From contig AP024710.1 of assembly GCA_024363285.1 (NCBI GenBank), positions 1,054,001 through 1,118,000 on the forward strand: 64,000 nt of DNA, read 5' to 3'. The DNA comes from Leptolinea sp. HRD-7 (GTDB lineage Bacteria > Chloroflexota > Anaerolineae > Anaerolineales > Anaerolineaceae). Below the pieces are notes generated by a model. That model had not been told where the DNA came from and searched no databases. It saw only the letters and a list, made by a program, of their open reading frames with translations. Each line of letters starts with the position of its first letter. Positions within the stretch are counted from its first letter, which is position 1. The position numbers and the translations under genes were made by a program. This document shows, in pieces, positions 1 through 8,067 of the stretch.

Positions 1-969
1 GTCGTAGTTAAGGGCCGCGATATCGTTCGGGGTGTCGTTGTATTTCTTGGTGAAAGCATCGATGAAGGCTTTGGCTTTGTCAGAGGCAATGTCAACAGCG
101 TAGTGACCTACCCACAGAGCGCCTTCAACATATTCGCCGCCAAGTTTGATGATTTCTTTGTCGCCCCAGGTATCAGAACCGATAAATTTACCTTTGTAGC
201 CAAGGCTGCGAGCCTGTTCAGCCTGAAGAGGAACTTCAGCGGTGAAGTTGGGCAGAAGCAGGATATCGGGATTGGCCGCAACGATCTTGGTCAGCTGGGC
301 TTTGAAATCCTTCTCTCCACGCCCGTAGGTCTGGAATTCAACCACTTTACCACCCAATTCTTCATAGGTTTTCTTGAAGATGGTGGCTATACCGACGTTG
401 TAATCATTGGACATGTCATAAAGAACGGCGGCGGTTTTAGCATTCTCTTCATTGTAGGCGAATTTGGCAATAATGGCGCCCTGGAAGTCATCGGTAAAGC
501 AGGCGCGGAAGAAGTAATCGTTATCTTTTGTGATAGCGACTGCCGTGGCCCACGGAGTAATGGAGGGCAGTTTGGCTTTTTCAATGATCGGAATGGTGGG
601 CATAACATCAGCGGAGTCGTTGGGGCCGATCATGCCGTAGATGTCTGATCGGTCGGCAAATTTCTGGGCTACAGCCGCGGCCGCTTCGGGTTTGAACTCA
701 TTATCCAGTTCTTCCACGGCGAGCTTATACATTTTGTCGCCAACCTTGACACCGCCGGCGCCATTGATCTCTTCTAGGGCCAGGTCGATGCCTTTTCGGG
801 CGGAAGAACCGATGATGGGGTTATCACCGGTGATTTCATTGTTTACACCGAGTTTGATCACATCCGATCCGGTAGCGGCTGAACCACCGGAACCGGTGCC
901 CGCGCACCCGGCTGTCATGGCCAGTACGGTAATCAACATAAAAACAGATACCAGTTTGCGTAAATTCAT
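1..969 (-). CDS. ABC transporter substrate-binding lipoprotein (branched-chain amino acid/LivK type), 3' end cut by window edge
   Basis: The open frame runs from ATG at 969 to the window edge without a stop (323 codons seen), so the C-terminus is missing. The N-terminus is a lipoprotein signal: MNLRKLVSVFMLITVLAMTA followed by the lipobox cysteine in TAGC. A Gly/Ser-rich linker follows, then IKLGVNNEITGDNP, the usual start of a type I periplasmic binding fold of the LivK/amide-urea family. Further family landmarks are GKDLALEEIN-like text (KGIDLALEEINGAGG), MIGPNDSADVMPTIPIIEK and a second lobe with DTWGDKEIIKLGG. It would bind an amino acid or small amide outside the membrane and deliver it to a LivHMGF-type importer, presumably encoded beyond the left edge. 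The ribosome site AGGAG lies 8 bases before the ATG. The ligand cannot be read from the sequence. Confidence 0.9.
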   Translation of the reverse strand, partial: MNLRKLVSVFMLITVLAMTAGCAGTGSGGSAATGSDVIKLGVNNEITGDNPIIGSSARKGIDLALEEINGAGGVKVGDKMYKLAVEELDNEFKPEAAAAVAQKFADRSDIYGMIGPNDSADVMPTIPIIEKAKLPSITPWATAVAITKDNDYFFRACFTDDFQGAIIAKFAYNEENAKTAAVLYDMSNDYNVGIATIFKKTYEELGGKVVEFQTYGRGEKDFKAQLTKIVAANPDILLLPNFTAEVPLQAEQARSLGYKGKFIGSDTWGDKEIIKLGGEYVEGALWVGHYAVDIASDKAKAFIDAFTKKYNDTPNDIAALNYD

Positions 970-1093
970 TGCTTTTCTCCTCTACTAAAATCCAATATTG
1001 TTGATACTCAAAGGTATCGTATTCCACACGGATAAAACAGATTTACTGAAGCGAGTGATGATGTTAGGGAAACGTTAACCGGAATGGTGGGAG

Positions 1094-1127
1094 AAAAAAA
1101 GTCCTTAAAGCCAGTTAGCTCTAAGGA
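1094..1127 (-). terminator. Rho-independent terminator of the cupin gene
   Basis: On the minus strand TCCTTA (1127-1122) pairs with TAAGGA (1107-1102), with an inner AGC/GCT stem, followed by a run of seven T (A run at 1094-1100). The first arm includes the cupin stop codon, so the terminator overlaps the end of the gene. Confidence 0.7.
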
Positions 1128-1456
1128 TGCGGCGCGCAACTCCAGGTGATGATTGCCACTTCATCTCCAACATTAAATAACTTATGCCCGGTTTTTGGGG
1201 GAATCAGAAGGGCGTCACCTTTTTCTAATTCGTAGTAATAGTCGTCCTCAGGGAAATAACAGAGCACATGCCCCTGAACACAGAAGAATACTTCATCTGC
1301 TTCTGCGTGGCCGGGATCCAGACCCCCGATCTTGCCTGGTTGTAGAATGGACATACCAAAAGTAATCTTCTCAGTTGAGAAATACTGCCTGACAAGTTCG
1401 TCTTCGTCCATTCGGGCCGGGGTATCTTTCAGATGAACAATTTTGCCACTTTGCAT
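1121..1456 (-). CDS. Small cupin-domain protein
   Basis: A 111-residue single-domain cupin. The conserved beta-barrel motifs are visible: PGKIGGLDPGHAEADEVFFCVQG (motif 1, with His, Glu and a Gly turn) and GDALLIPPKTGHKLFNVGDE (motif 2, with the second His). Such proteins are either metal-dependent small-molecule enzymes or sugar/ligand sensors; the reaction is unknown. The start is ATG 1456, because a perfect AAGGAGGTGA sits 8 bases upstream; a longer in-frame TTG at 1480 lies upstream of that site and is not used. It is transcribed from a near-consensus promoter at 1571-1599, divergently from the sugar-kinase operon, and may act in the same sugar pathway (inference). Confidence 0.85.
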   Translation of the reverse strand: MQSGKIVHLKDTPARMDEDELVRQYFSTEKITFGMSILQPGKIGGLDPGHAEADEVFFCVQGHVLCYFPEDDYYYELEKGDALLIPPKTGHKLFNVGDEVAIITWSCAPHP

Positions 1457-1570
1457 AGATTTTATTTCACCTCCTTCCAAAATAATTATTCAAGAATTTA
1501 AAAATAAGGAATACCCAATAGTTTGAAACGAGATGCGCATAAATGAACGCAAATGAATAATTCTGAATAA

Positions 1571-1599
1571 ATTATAGTGAATGGGTTGAGGCTTGTCAA
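1571..1599 (-). promoter_or_regulatory. Sigma-70-type promoter for the cupin gene
   Basis: Read on the minus strand: TTGACA (1599-1594), a 17-base spacer, TATAAT (1576-1571). Both hexamers match consensus exactly. The predicted start is near 1564, leaving about 107 bases of leader before the ATG at 1456. Confidence 0.8.
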
Positions 1600-1703
1600 T
1601 AGATTTTTTTGGTACTTTCGGGTGATATTTCGGGAGAATTTGTTTTGCCGGGCTGTATCTTCAAAAAAACAGGTGCAATTTTAGTGATATCGTGATTTGG
1701 CTA

Positions 1704-1732
1704 TTGACTGTCATTTTACGTTGTGCTATATT
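1704..1732 (+). promoter_or_regulatory. Sigma-70-type promoter for the FGGY kinase operon
   Basis: TTGACT (1704-1709), 17-base spacer, TATATT (1727-1732); predicted start near 1739. The leader to the kinase start is about 160 bases. Together with the divergent cupin promoter this accounts for the gene-free stretch 1457-1898. Confidence 0.7.
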
Positions 1733-1741
1733 CTAAAAAGT

Positions 1742-1756
1742 AACGTCAAAAACGTT
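1742..1756 (+). promoter_or_regulatory. Possible operator: short inverted repeat after the kinase-operon start site
   Basis: AACGT (1742-1746) and ACGTT (1752-1756) form an inverted repeat separated by five A/C bases just downstream of the predicted transcription start. A site here could be bound by the DeoR-family regulator encoded in the same operon. The arms are short, so chance occurrence is possible. Confidence 0.3.
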
Positions 1757-1898
1757 CAATAAATTTCATATTGGTTCAAAAAAAGTCTATTTAATGTCAG
1801 TCAGTCTTTTCCGGTATTAATCCTGGAAATTTTTTCCTGGTGCTTTTCCGGCTTTACTCATACGGTTTGGATTTACAGACACACATGGAGGTAGGGAA

Positions 1899-3425
1899 TT
1901 GGATCCATTAATTTTGAGCGTTGACCTGGGGACGACTTCCATAAAACTGGCCATTATCGATAATCACGGGCATATTGTGGCCACAACTATGCGGGAATAT
2001 GTATTAGAAACCCGGCAGGCTTCTTATGTTGAATGTAGTGAAGAAACTTACTGGGATGCGTTTACCGGTGGTCTTGCAGAATTGCTGGGTACGATCGGAG
2101 ACCGCAAGTCATCCATAAAGGCGCTGGGAATTTCCGCTCAAGGTGAAACCTTGTTCTTCCTCGATGACAGAGGAAAAGCCCTGCGTGACGCGATTGTTTG
2201 GATGGATAACCGGGCTGAAAAAGAATCAGAGGAACTACGTGAAAAATTCACCGATGAAGTTTGCTATAAAATCACCGGACAGGTGCAATTTGATCCCTGC
2301 TGGCCTGCGGCCAAAGTTTTGTGGGTGAAGAAAAATCAGCCGGAAATTTTCCAAAAGACCAAAACATTTGCCTTGATAGAAGATTGGTTTATTTATCGTC
2401 TCACGGGCCAGATGGTGACGGAAGGCTCGCTGATAACCTCCACAGTTTACTGGAACCTGATCACAAAAAAATGGTGGCCTGAAATGCTGGCTTTTCTGGG
2501 CATTACCGAAGACCGGTTGCCAAAAATCATGGAACCTGGCGAAAAAGTCAGCGTAATCGATCCTTCAGTGGCCGAAGTTTTAGACCTGCCGAAAGACATG
2601 GTCGTTTGCACTGGCGCGCTTGACCAGGCAGCCGCGGCCATTGGTATTGGTAATATTCGCGAAGGTCTGTTCTCCGAAAATATTGGCGCGGCGCTGGCGA
2701 TCTGCGCGCCGGTATCTAAACCATTATTTGACCCCAACCGGAAGATGCCGCTTCATTATTTTGGTATTCCGAATATGTATATGCTGCACACCTTTACCAC
2801 GGGCGGCATGGCCATCAAATGGTTCCGTGATAGCTTCTGTGAAATGGAAAAATCTGTTTCAGAACTGACTGGAAAAAGCGCCTATATGCTAATGGATGAT
2901 GAGGCCGCACAGGTTCCAGCCGGAAGCGATGGACTGGTGGCGCTACCGCATCTCAGCGGATCAATGGCGCCTGATGTAAACGCTCGGGCGAAAGGTGTAT
3001 TTTTTGGTTTTACCATGAAACATGGCAAACCTCATTTCATCAGGTCCATTATGGAATCGGTGGGATACATCATCCGCCGCAATATCGAAGCCCTGGAAAA
3101 TGCCGGATTGCGTGTTTCTGAACTTCGTTCCTCAGGCGGCGGCTCAAAGAGCCCCTTATGGAACCAGATTAAAGCAGACATTATCGGTAGACCTCTGGTA
3201 ACCATTAAATGCTCTGAAGCCGCCTGCCTGGGTGCGGCTATTCTTGCCGGTACAGCTGTGGGTTTGTTTGATAGTGTGGAAAAAGCCTGCCAGAGTATGG
3301 CCGAAGAAAAAGCCCGTTTTATGCCTGACGCAGGGAATCGCGAAGTTTACGATACAGGTTACGAAGACTACAAACGGTTGTTTTCAGACTTGAATGGATT
3401 GTTTGACGCGACATATCGTCAGTAA
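1899..3425 (+). CDS. FGGY-family carbohydrate kinase (xylulokinase-like)
   Basis: A 508-residue sugar kinase of the usual FGGY length. The N-terminal phosphate-1 motif is LSVDLGTTSIKLAIID; the substrate lobe contains ISAQGE and AIVWMDNRA; the C-terminal ATPase lobe has GALDQAAAAIG, the RSIMESVGYIIRRNIEAL helix, SSGGGSKSPLWNQIKADIIGRP and AACLGAAILAG. It phosphorylates a sugar or polyol in the cytoplasm with ATP; xylulokinases give the best overall motif match, but FGGY specificity cannot be read by eye. The start is a TTG at 1899 with GGAGG placed 7 bases before it. It is first in an operon with a TIM-barrel protein and a DeoR regulator, a typical catabolic sugar-phosphate module. Confidence 0.9.
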   Translation: MDPLILSVDLGTTSIKLAIIDNHGHIVATTMREYVLETRQASYVECSEETYWDAFTGGLAELLGTIGDRKSSIKALGISAQGETLFFLDDRGKALRDAIVWMDNRAEKESEELREKFTDEVCYKITGQVQFDPCWPAAKVLWVKKNQPEIFQKTKTFALIEDWFIYRLTGQMVTEGSLITSTVYWNLITKKWWPEMLAFLGITEDRLPKIMEPGEKVSVIDPSVAEVLDLPKDMVVCTGALDQAAAAIGIGNIREGLFSENIGAALAICAPVSKPLFDPNRKMPLHYFGIPNMYMLHTFTTGGMAIKWFRDSFCEMEKSVSELTGKSAYMLMDDEAAQVPAGSDGLVALPHLSGSMAPDVNARAKGVFFGFTMKHGKPHFIRSIMESVGYIIRRNIEALENAGLRVSELRSSGGGSKSPLWNQIKADIIGRPLVTIKCSEAACLGAAILAGTAVGLFDSVEKACQSMAEEKARFMPDAGNREVYDTGYEDYKRLFSDLNGLFDATYRQ

Positions 3426-3469
3426 TACTTTTGAAGGTAGATAATCATTCATTATTGAGAGGTGTCATC

Positions 3470-4138
3470 TTGAACTTAATTGTTATGCTTACTCATAATG
3501 ACCAGACGGTCAAAACGGCAATTGAGGATTTTGAAAGCTGCAAAGATCTGAATGTTCAGCATTGGGGTTTTAAAAATATTGGTTTACCTGTGCCCCAGAT
3601 GAAAACATTGTTGAAAAACATGAAAGATGCCGGAAAAACCACGTATCTTGAGGTGGTGACATATTCAGAAGAGGATTGCCTGGCAGCGGCAAAACTGGCT
3701 TTAGATTATGGTTTCGATTGCCTGATGGGAACGTTATATTTCCCTTCGGTTGGTAATCTGGTTAAAAATAAGATTAAATACTTCCCTTTCTGTGGTAAGG
3801 TATGGGATAATCCATCCATACTGGGTGGAACAATTGATGAGATCATCGCGGATGCCAATCACCTGAAAGAAATGGGAGCGGATGGTATTGATATCCTGGC
3901 TTACCGCTTCACCGGTGATCCTGTTGAATTAATCAAAAAATTCACCAGGAATGTTGAACTTCCCACAGTGATCGCAGGTAGTATTGATAGTTTTGATCGT
4001 ATCGACTTTATGAAAGAAATCAATCCATTTGGTTTTACAATGGGGAGTGCGCTGTACAATAAAAAATTTAAAATAGATGGCTCTTTCTGTGATAATTTAA
4101 AAATCGTCGTAGATTATCTGGATAAAATTAACCAATAA
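3470..4138 (+). CDS. TIM-barrel protein, probable sugar-phosphate aldolase/isomerase
   Basis: About 222 residues. The C-terminal half has the phosphate-binding signature of HisA/TrpF/ribulose-phosphate-binding barrels: PTVIAGSIDSFDRIDFMKEI followed by GFTMGSALYNKKF. Other strands are visible as TYLEVVTYSEEDCLAAAK, DCLMGTLYFPS and MGADGIDILAYRF. I do not recognise the exact family. It lies 45 bases after the FGGY kinase, so the natural guess is that it cleaves or isomerises the sugar phosphate that the kinase makes. Start choice: TTG at 3470 has GAGAGGTG 5 bases upstream, while an earlier in-frame TTG at 3431 has no ribosome site and would add 13 non-conserved-looking residues. Confidence 0.75.
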   Translation: MNLIVMLTHNDQTVKTAIEDFESCKDLNVQHWGFKNIGLPVPQMKTLLKNMKDAGKTTYLEVVTYSEEDCLAAAKLALDYGFDCLMGTLYFPSVGNLVKNKIKYFPFCGKVWDNPSILGGTIDEIIADANHLKEMGADGIDILAYRFTGDPVELIKKFTRNVELPTVIAGSIDSFDRIDFMKEINPFGFTMGSALYNKKFKIDGSFCDNLKIVVDYLDKINQ

Positions 4139-4156
4139 GATCATTCGTCCGGGATT

Positions 4157-4177
4157 AAGGCCGGTTATCCCGGCCTT
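4157..4177 (+). other. Intergenic GC-rich hairpin before the DeoR gene
   Basis: AAGGCCGG (4157-4164) and CCGGCCTT (4170-4177) pair perfectly around a 5-base loop. No T run follows, so it is not a classical terminator. It stands between the TIM-barrel stop and the DeoR ribosome site (4185-4193) and may be an RNA stability or processing element that changes relative expression within the operon. Confidence 0.5.
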
Positions 4178-4197
4178 CACCGGAGAAGGAGGGCGAT

Positions 4198-4962
4198 ATC
4201 TTAAAAGCGAAGCGCATGGAATTAATCACGGCAGAGATCAAGGAGCATGGAATTGTATCCATTGATGAATTGACCGAACGCCTTGAGACATCACGGTCAA
4301 CGATTTGCCGCGATCTGTATGACCTTGAAATGGAACATGCATTAAAGCGTATCCGTGGCGGAGCCGTTGCTCTCACACAGCGTACATCTTACGAACCGCC
4401 GTTTGAAGTTCGTCAAGATTTCTTTCTGGATGAGAAGCAGCGTATTGCCAGTGCCGCCGTTAAACTTGTGCAGGATAATGAAACCCTGCTTTTGGATAGC
4501 GGAACAACAGTATATGAGCTATCCAAGGCTTTAATGGATAAGAAAAACCTGTATATCGCTACAAATGACCTTAATAGTGCTATGCTGCTTTCGCAAAACA
4601 CCGACATCGAGTTAACAGTATTCGGTGGTGCGTTGCGCAAGCATCATTATTCGCTTACTGGTTATTTTACGGAAAATATGGTCAAACAGATCCACGCGGA
4701 CAAGTTCTTCATGGGTGTAGATGCTGTGGATATGAATATCGGATATATGAATTTTTCTGTGGAAGAAATTCAGACAAAAAAACTGATGATCCAGGCATCT
4801 AATGAAGTGATCGTTTTGTGCGACCATTCGAAATTTGAAAAAATAGCGTTTGTGAATATATGCCATTTTGATGAGGTTGACCTGGTAATCACTGGAAAAG
4901 AAGTCAACAAAGATATTCTCAAAAAAATAGAAGAGCTCAAGATTAATGTAATGACGGTTTGA
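4198..4962 (+). CDS. DeoR/GlpR-family transcriptional regulator
   Basis: An N-terminal winged helix-turn-helix (IVSIDELTERLETSRSTICRDLYDLEMEHALKRIRGGAV) is followed by the DeoR sensor domain with LLLDSGTTVYELSKAL, NDLNSAMLL, FGGALRKHHYSLTGYF, GVDAVD and VLCDHSKFEK. These proteins repress sugar-catabolic operons and release DNA on binding a sugar phosphate; the likely target is this operon. The start is odd. The first ATG (4216) is 22 bases beyond the strong site GAAGGAGGG (4185-4193), and no ATG, GTG or TTG exists between the in-frame stop at 4156 and 4216. Starting at ATC 4198 gives a first helix of exactly the length of E. coli GlpR (from memory), so I place the start there; 4216 is the conventional alternative. 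Confidence 0.85.
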   Translation: MLKAKRMELITAEIKEHGIVSIDELTERLETSRSTICRDLYDLEMEHALKRIRGGAVALTQRTSYEPPFEVRQDFFLDEKQRIASAAVKLVQDNETLLLDSGTTVYELSKALMDKKNLYIATNDLNSAMLLSQNTDIELTVFGGALRKHHYSLTGYFTENMVKQIHADKFFMGVDAVDMNIGYMNFSVEEIQTKKLMIQASNEVIVLCDHSKFEKIAFVNICHFDEVDLVITGKEVNKDILKKIEELKINVMTV

Positions 4963-5007
4963 TCTTTTGTCTCGTTTTTCCCCAAAAAATCACAACAGGA
5001 TTTTGTA

Positions 5008-5508
5008 ATGGTTGAAATAGAAGCTATGGTCATCCGTCGTTTTTTTACAGTTAATGAACGTGACGCGGCTGCCTGGTTGATGATGAGCACCGACCCGTGG
5101 AAAACATTCGGCCGGACATACGAGAATTGTTTAGATGCCGTGACCAATCTTCAAAAAGAGGCGTATGGTGCTTTTGTACAAGATGAGTTCCTGGGTTTAC
5201 TGGTGATTGACCTGACCGGTCCATTAAAGGGATATATACAGGCTGTGTGCGTGAAAGAAACTGCGCGCGGTAAGGGTGTGGGCAAAAAGTTGATTAAATT
5301 CGCAGAAGACAGAATCTTTTCCGTTTCTCCCAATTGCTTCCTGTGTTATTCTGATTTCAACGAATCAGTTCGTGAAATTTATGATCACCTGGGTTACGAA
5401 GAAGTTGGGGTCTTGAAAGAATATATGATCCCGGGGCATGATGAGATTTTGATGCGAAAAACACTTGGCCCGGTGATGACGTATCAATACCAAAAAATGA
5501 CCAGTTGA
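5008..5508 (+). CDS. GNAT-family N-acetyltransferase
   Basis: 166 residues. The acetyl-CoA-binding motif A is clear: YIQAVCVKETARGKGVGKKLIKFAEDRIF, with RGKGVG at the pyrophosphate loop. The C-terminal part has the usual Tyr-containing segment, VREIYDHLGYEEVGVLKEYM. It should transfer an acetyl group to an amine, but the substrate is unknown. It follows the DeoR gene by 45 bases on the same strand and may be read through from the sugar operon. The start at 5008 has only a weak CAGGA before it; an internal ATG at 5026 is a possible alternative. Confidence 0.8.
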   Translation: MVEIEAMVIRRFFTVNERDAAAWLMMSTDPWKTFGRTYENCLDAVTNLQKEAYGAFVQDEFLGLLVIDLTGPLKGYIQAVCVKETARGKGVGKKLIKFAEDRIFSVSPNCFLCYSDFNESVREIYDHLGYEEVGVLKEYMIPGHDEILMRKTLGPVMTYQYQKMTS

Positions 5509-5600
5509 ATTAACTCTTCGGCTACTTTATGATGAAAGAGAATTCTGGGGGATAGATTATTGTCACAAGTAAATAGGGAGTGCTTTTTGGGAGGTGCCGT

Positions 5601-7718
5601 ATGAAACGTCGAACCAACCAGATGCTGCTCACATTCCTTGCTGTCTATTTGGTCATTTTTTCCTGCCGGTTCTTATCGGACGTAAATACTACGAATGAAC
5701 CCGAAACCCGAGACCAGACGGATAGTGGAAGTGTTTTCCAACCCCTGACCGATGGAATTGATAGACTTTTTGGAGGTGGACGGCAGGATGTTGACATCGG
5801 AGGGGTTGTTCCGCGGGGTTTTTCACTGGTAGGTCAGTTGGGGGGCAGTACAGTTGCGGTGGCAGCCCGTGGAGACCGGGTATATATCGGGCAGGGTCCC
5901 CGGGTGGTAGCACTGGATATAACGGATAAACAAAGCCCGACCGTGCTCGCAAAAAGCCCCGTGTTGCCGGGACTGGTGATGGGCCTGGCACTTGATAAAA
6001 CCACATTGTACGCGGTGACCATGTATGGCGGGCTGCATGCTCTGGATATCAGCGAAGACAGGAAAATTGGTCTGGTAAGTAAAGCACTTCCAAAAGTCCC
6101 GGGATGTGATGGTATTGTCTTGCGGGAATCAAAAGCATATATGGCCTGCAATCCCGGCGGATTATTCATTGTGGATGTCTCTGACCGGAAAAACCTGAAA
6201 GTGTTGTTCGAACAAGAGAAACCCGCCGGGGCGTCATTTTCAATTGCCCTGGTAGGGGATTATGCGTACGTGGTAAATACATCAGATAACACATTGGATA
6301 TTTTCAATGTAAATAATCCACAAAAAATTGAGAAAGCCGGAATGTTCCCGTTTTCTGCTCTGCCGGAAGGCGGGCAGACTGGAGGGTCAGTTTCCAGCGT
6401 CAGGCCATGCGGTGACCATCTATGTCTGGCAGCCGCGCAGGATGGTTTGATCATTCTGGATCTCTCGAATCCTGAAAAACCGGTGATCGCCGGCCGTTTG
6501 GATACGCAGGTAGCATCAGGTTTAACAGTGAAAGGCAATACTGTGTATCTGGCGGATGATATGGATGGGATACATGTCATCGATATTTCTGATCCGGGGT
6601 CTCCCCGTGAAATCGGTCAACTGGCAACAGCCGTCGGCGGGTGGGAGTTTTCTGTAAAGGAACATGGCGAACGAGGCCTGACGCTTGACGGAAACCGTTT
6701 GTTTGTTACAGATCCGGCGTACGGTTTGACGCTGATTGAAACGGATAATTCAGGTACCCTCACCCGTTCCGGGGAATATATGACGCCGCTGCCGGATGTT
6801 TTGACCAATATACAGCTCGATCAGAACACCGCGTATATTACCGGCCGCAATAGCGGCTTCCGGGTGGTGGATGTGGCAAACCCGGCAGACCCGAAAGAAC
6901 TGGCGTATGACGATGAACGCAAGAACCTGTACACACAATACCCGACCGGGTTGAAAGTAAGCGGGGGTTTCGCGTACATTTCGGATGGAAACTACCCGTT
7001 CCATATTTACAATGTGCACAATCCGTCAAAACCGGTACAGGTGGGCGCCCTGTATGATGAAGCGGCATCGGATGGCGCTTTTGACGTGATACTCAATAAG
7101 AATCTGGCATATCTTTCCGGTTGGGGGTTGAAAGACGCCTTCTATCCCGGAAAGGGATTATGGGTGGTGGATATCATAGATCCGGCAGGGCCGAAAGCTG
7201 TCAACTTTGTGGATGTTCCTAATGAAAGATGGAAACTGGTTCTGGCCAAAGACCACCTGTATACCCTCGACGGAGCAGTGGATATGGATAACGGAGGGCA
7301 GAAAGAGCCTATCAGCCTGCGGGTGTTTGATCTGTCTGATCCGGCAAAACCGGCGGCCAAACAGGTAATACCCATCCCGGGCATGCAAAATCTGGCGCCA
7401 TCCGATCTGACGACAGATGGAACAAGGTTGTTTATCCGTGTTATTCCCAATACTGTTCTGGTGTATGAGTTGACTGACCCGGCGTCACCTTCACTGGCTG
7501 CCGAACTTAACATACCGGGTGGAATGCCAGATCTTCTGGTTGATGGCAAATACCTCTTCCTGGGAGGAGTAATGGCGTACAACATCTCGAATATCGCTAA
7601 AGCTGAATATATTGGCGTAACCGGCAACCTTCAGGCGTGGGACGCGGCGTACCGCAATGATCTGTTGTATGTTGTGACCACATACCAGGGTCTGTATATC
7701 TACCGGTTCAAACCTTGA
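5601..7718 (+). CDS. LVIVD-repeat beta-propeller lipoprotein
   Basis: A 705-residue secreted lipoprotein with signal MKRRTNQMLLTFLAVYLVIF and lipobox cysteine in FSC. After a linker of about 60 residues the rest is built of repeats of the LVIVD type: units of about 40-50 residues reading VYI..G..V.ALDITDKQSP, AYMACNPGGLFIVDVSD, LCLAAAQDGLIILDLSNPEKP, VYLADDMDGIHVIDISDPGSP, AYITGRNSGFRVVDVANPADP, VVDIIDPAGP and LRVFDLSDPAKP. These fold as propeller blades and usually act as extracytoplasmic binding or scaffold proteins. Start at ATG 5601, preceded by GGGAGGTG; the frame opens further upstream but without a ribosome site. The binding partner is unknown. It stands alone, with no obvious enzyme partner nearby. 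Confidence 0.85.
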   Translation: MKRRTNQMLLTFLAVYLVIFSCRFLSDVNTTNEPETRDQTDSGSVFQPLTDGIDRLFGGGRQDVDIGGVVPRGFSLVGQLGGSTVAVAARGDRVYIGQGPRVVALDITDKQSPTVLAKSPVLPGLVMGLALDKTTLYAVTMYGGLHALDISEDRKIGLVSKALPKVPGCDGIVLRESKAYMACNPGGLFIVDVSDRKNLKVLFEQEKPAGASFSIALVGDYAYVVNTSDNTLDIFNVNNPQKIEKAGMFPFSALPEGGQTGGSVSSVRPCGDHLCLAAAQDGLIILDLSNPEKPVIAGRLDTQVASGLTVKGNTVYLADDMDGIHVIDISDPGSPREIGQLATAVGGWEFSVKEHGERGLTLDGNRLFVTDPAYGLTLIETDNSGTLTRSGEYMTPLPDVLTNIQLDQNTAYITGRNSGFRVVDVANPADPKELAYDDERKNLYTQYPTGLKVSGGFAYISDGNYPFHIYNVHNPSKPVQVGALYDEAASDGAFDVILNKNLAYLSGWGLKDAFYPGKGLWVVDIIDPAGPKAVNFVDVPNERWKLVLAKDHLYTLDGAVDMDNGGQKEPISLRVFDLSDPAKPAAKQVIPIPGMQNLAPSDLTTDGTRLFIRVIPNTVLVYELTDPASPSLAAELNIPGGMPDLLVDGKYLFLGGVMAYNISNIAKAEYIGVTGNLQAWDAAYRNDLLYVVTTYQGLYIYRFKP

Positions 7719-7851
7719 GATGTCCCTGAGGAAAGAATCCTCTGCTTGCCTTCAGTAAAGAATTGTGCTATGGTTATTGAAATTTACTAGTAGGATCACT
7801 TCACCCGTACGTGCAATTCTATTCCACTGAAAAAAGAAAGAAGAGGCTGAC

Positions 7852-7923
7852 ATGGGAGATAAAAGTCCGAAGGATAAAGAGAAACGAAAGAAGAAGAAAG
7901 CCGGTAAAACCACCGCAGTGTAA
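7852..7923 (+). CDS. Tiny basic conserved-looking protein (23 residues)
   Basis: ATG 7852 to TAA 7923 encodes 23 residues beginning MGDKSPKDKEKRKKKK; about half of the residues are Lys or Arg. AGAGG stands 6 bases before the ATG and a good terminator follows 30 bases after the stop, so it looks like a complete one-gene unit. From memory, small proteins beginning MGDKSPK or MADKSP with Lys-rich tails occur in several bacterial phyla, function unknown; the extreme basicity suggests RNA or ribosome contact (inference). Confidence 0.6.
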   Translation: MGDKSPKDKEKRKKKKAGKTTAV

Positions 7924-7952
7924 TTTGCTCAGAAAAAATATCTCCATATAGA

Positions 7953-7983
7953 CCATGTCCGGCCAACGGGCATGGTTTTTTTT
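7953..7983 (+). terminator. Rho-independent terminator after the 23-residue gene
   Basis: CCATGTCCG (7953-7961) pairs with CGGGCATGG (7967-7975) with one G-U pair and a 5-base loop, followed by a run of eight T. Confidence 0.85.
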
Positions 7984-8067
7984 ATCTCTTGTTCGAATAG
8001 TAACGTGCGGAGTGTATAACCTGGATACAGAATGTATAATATGAATCCTGCTTATAAGGGAGAAAAA

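Noticed and set aside
103-648. Open frame of 181 codons on the plus strand
   Set aside because: It is antisense to the substrate-binding lipoprotein, whose own frame has a signal, lipobox and family motifs.
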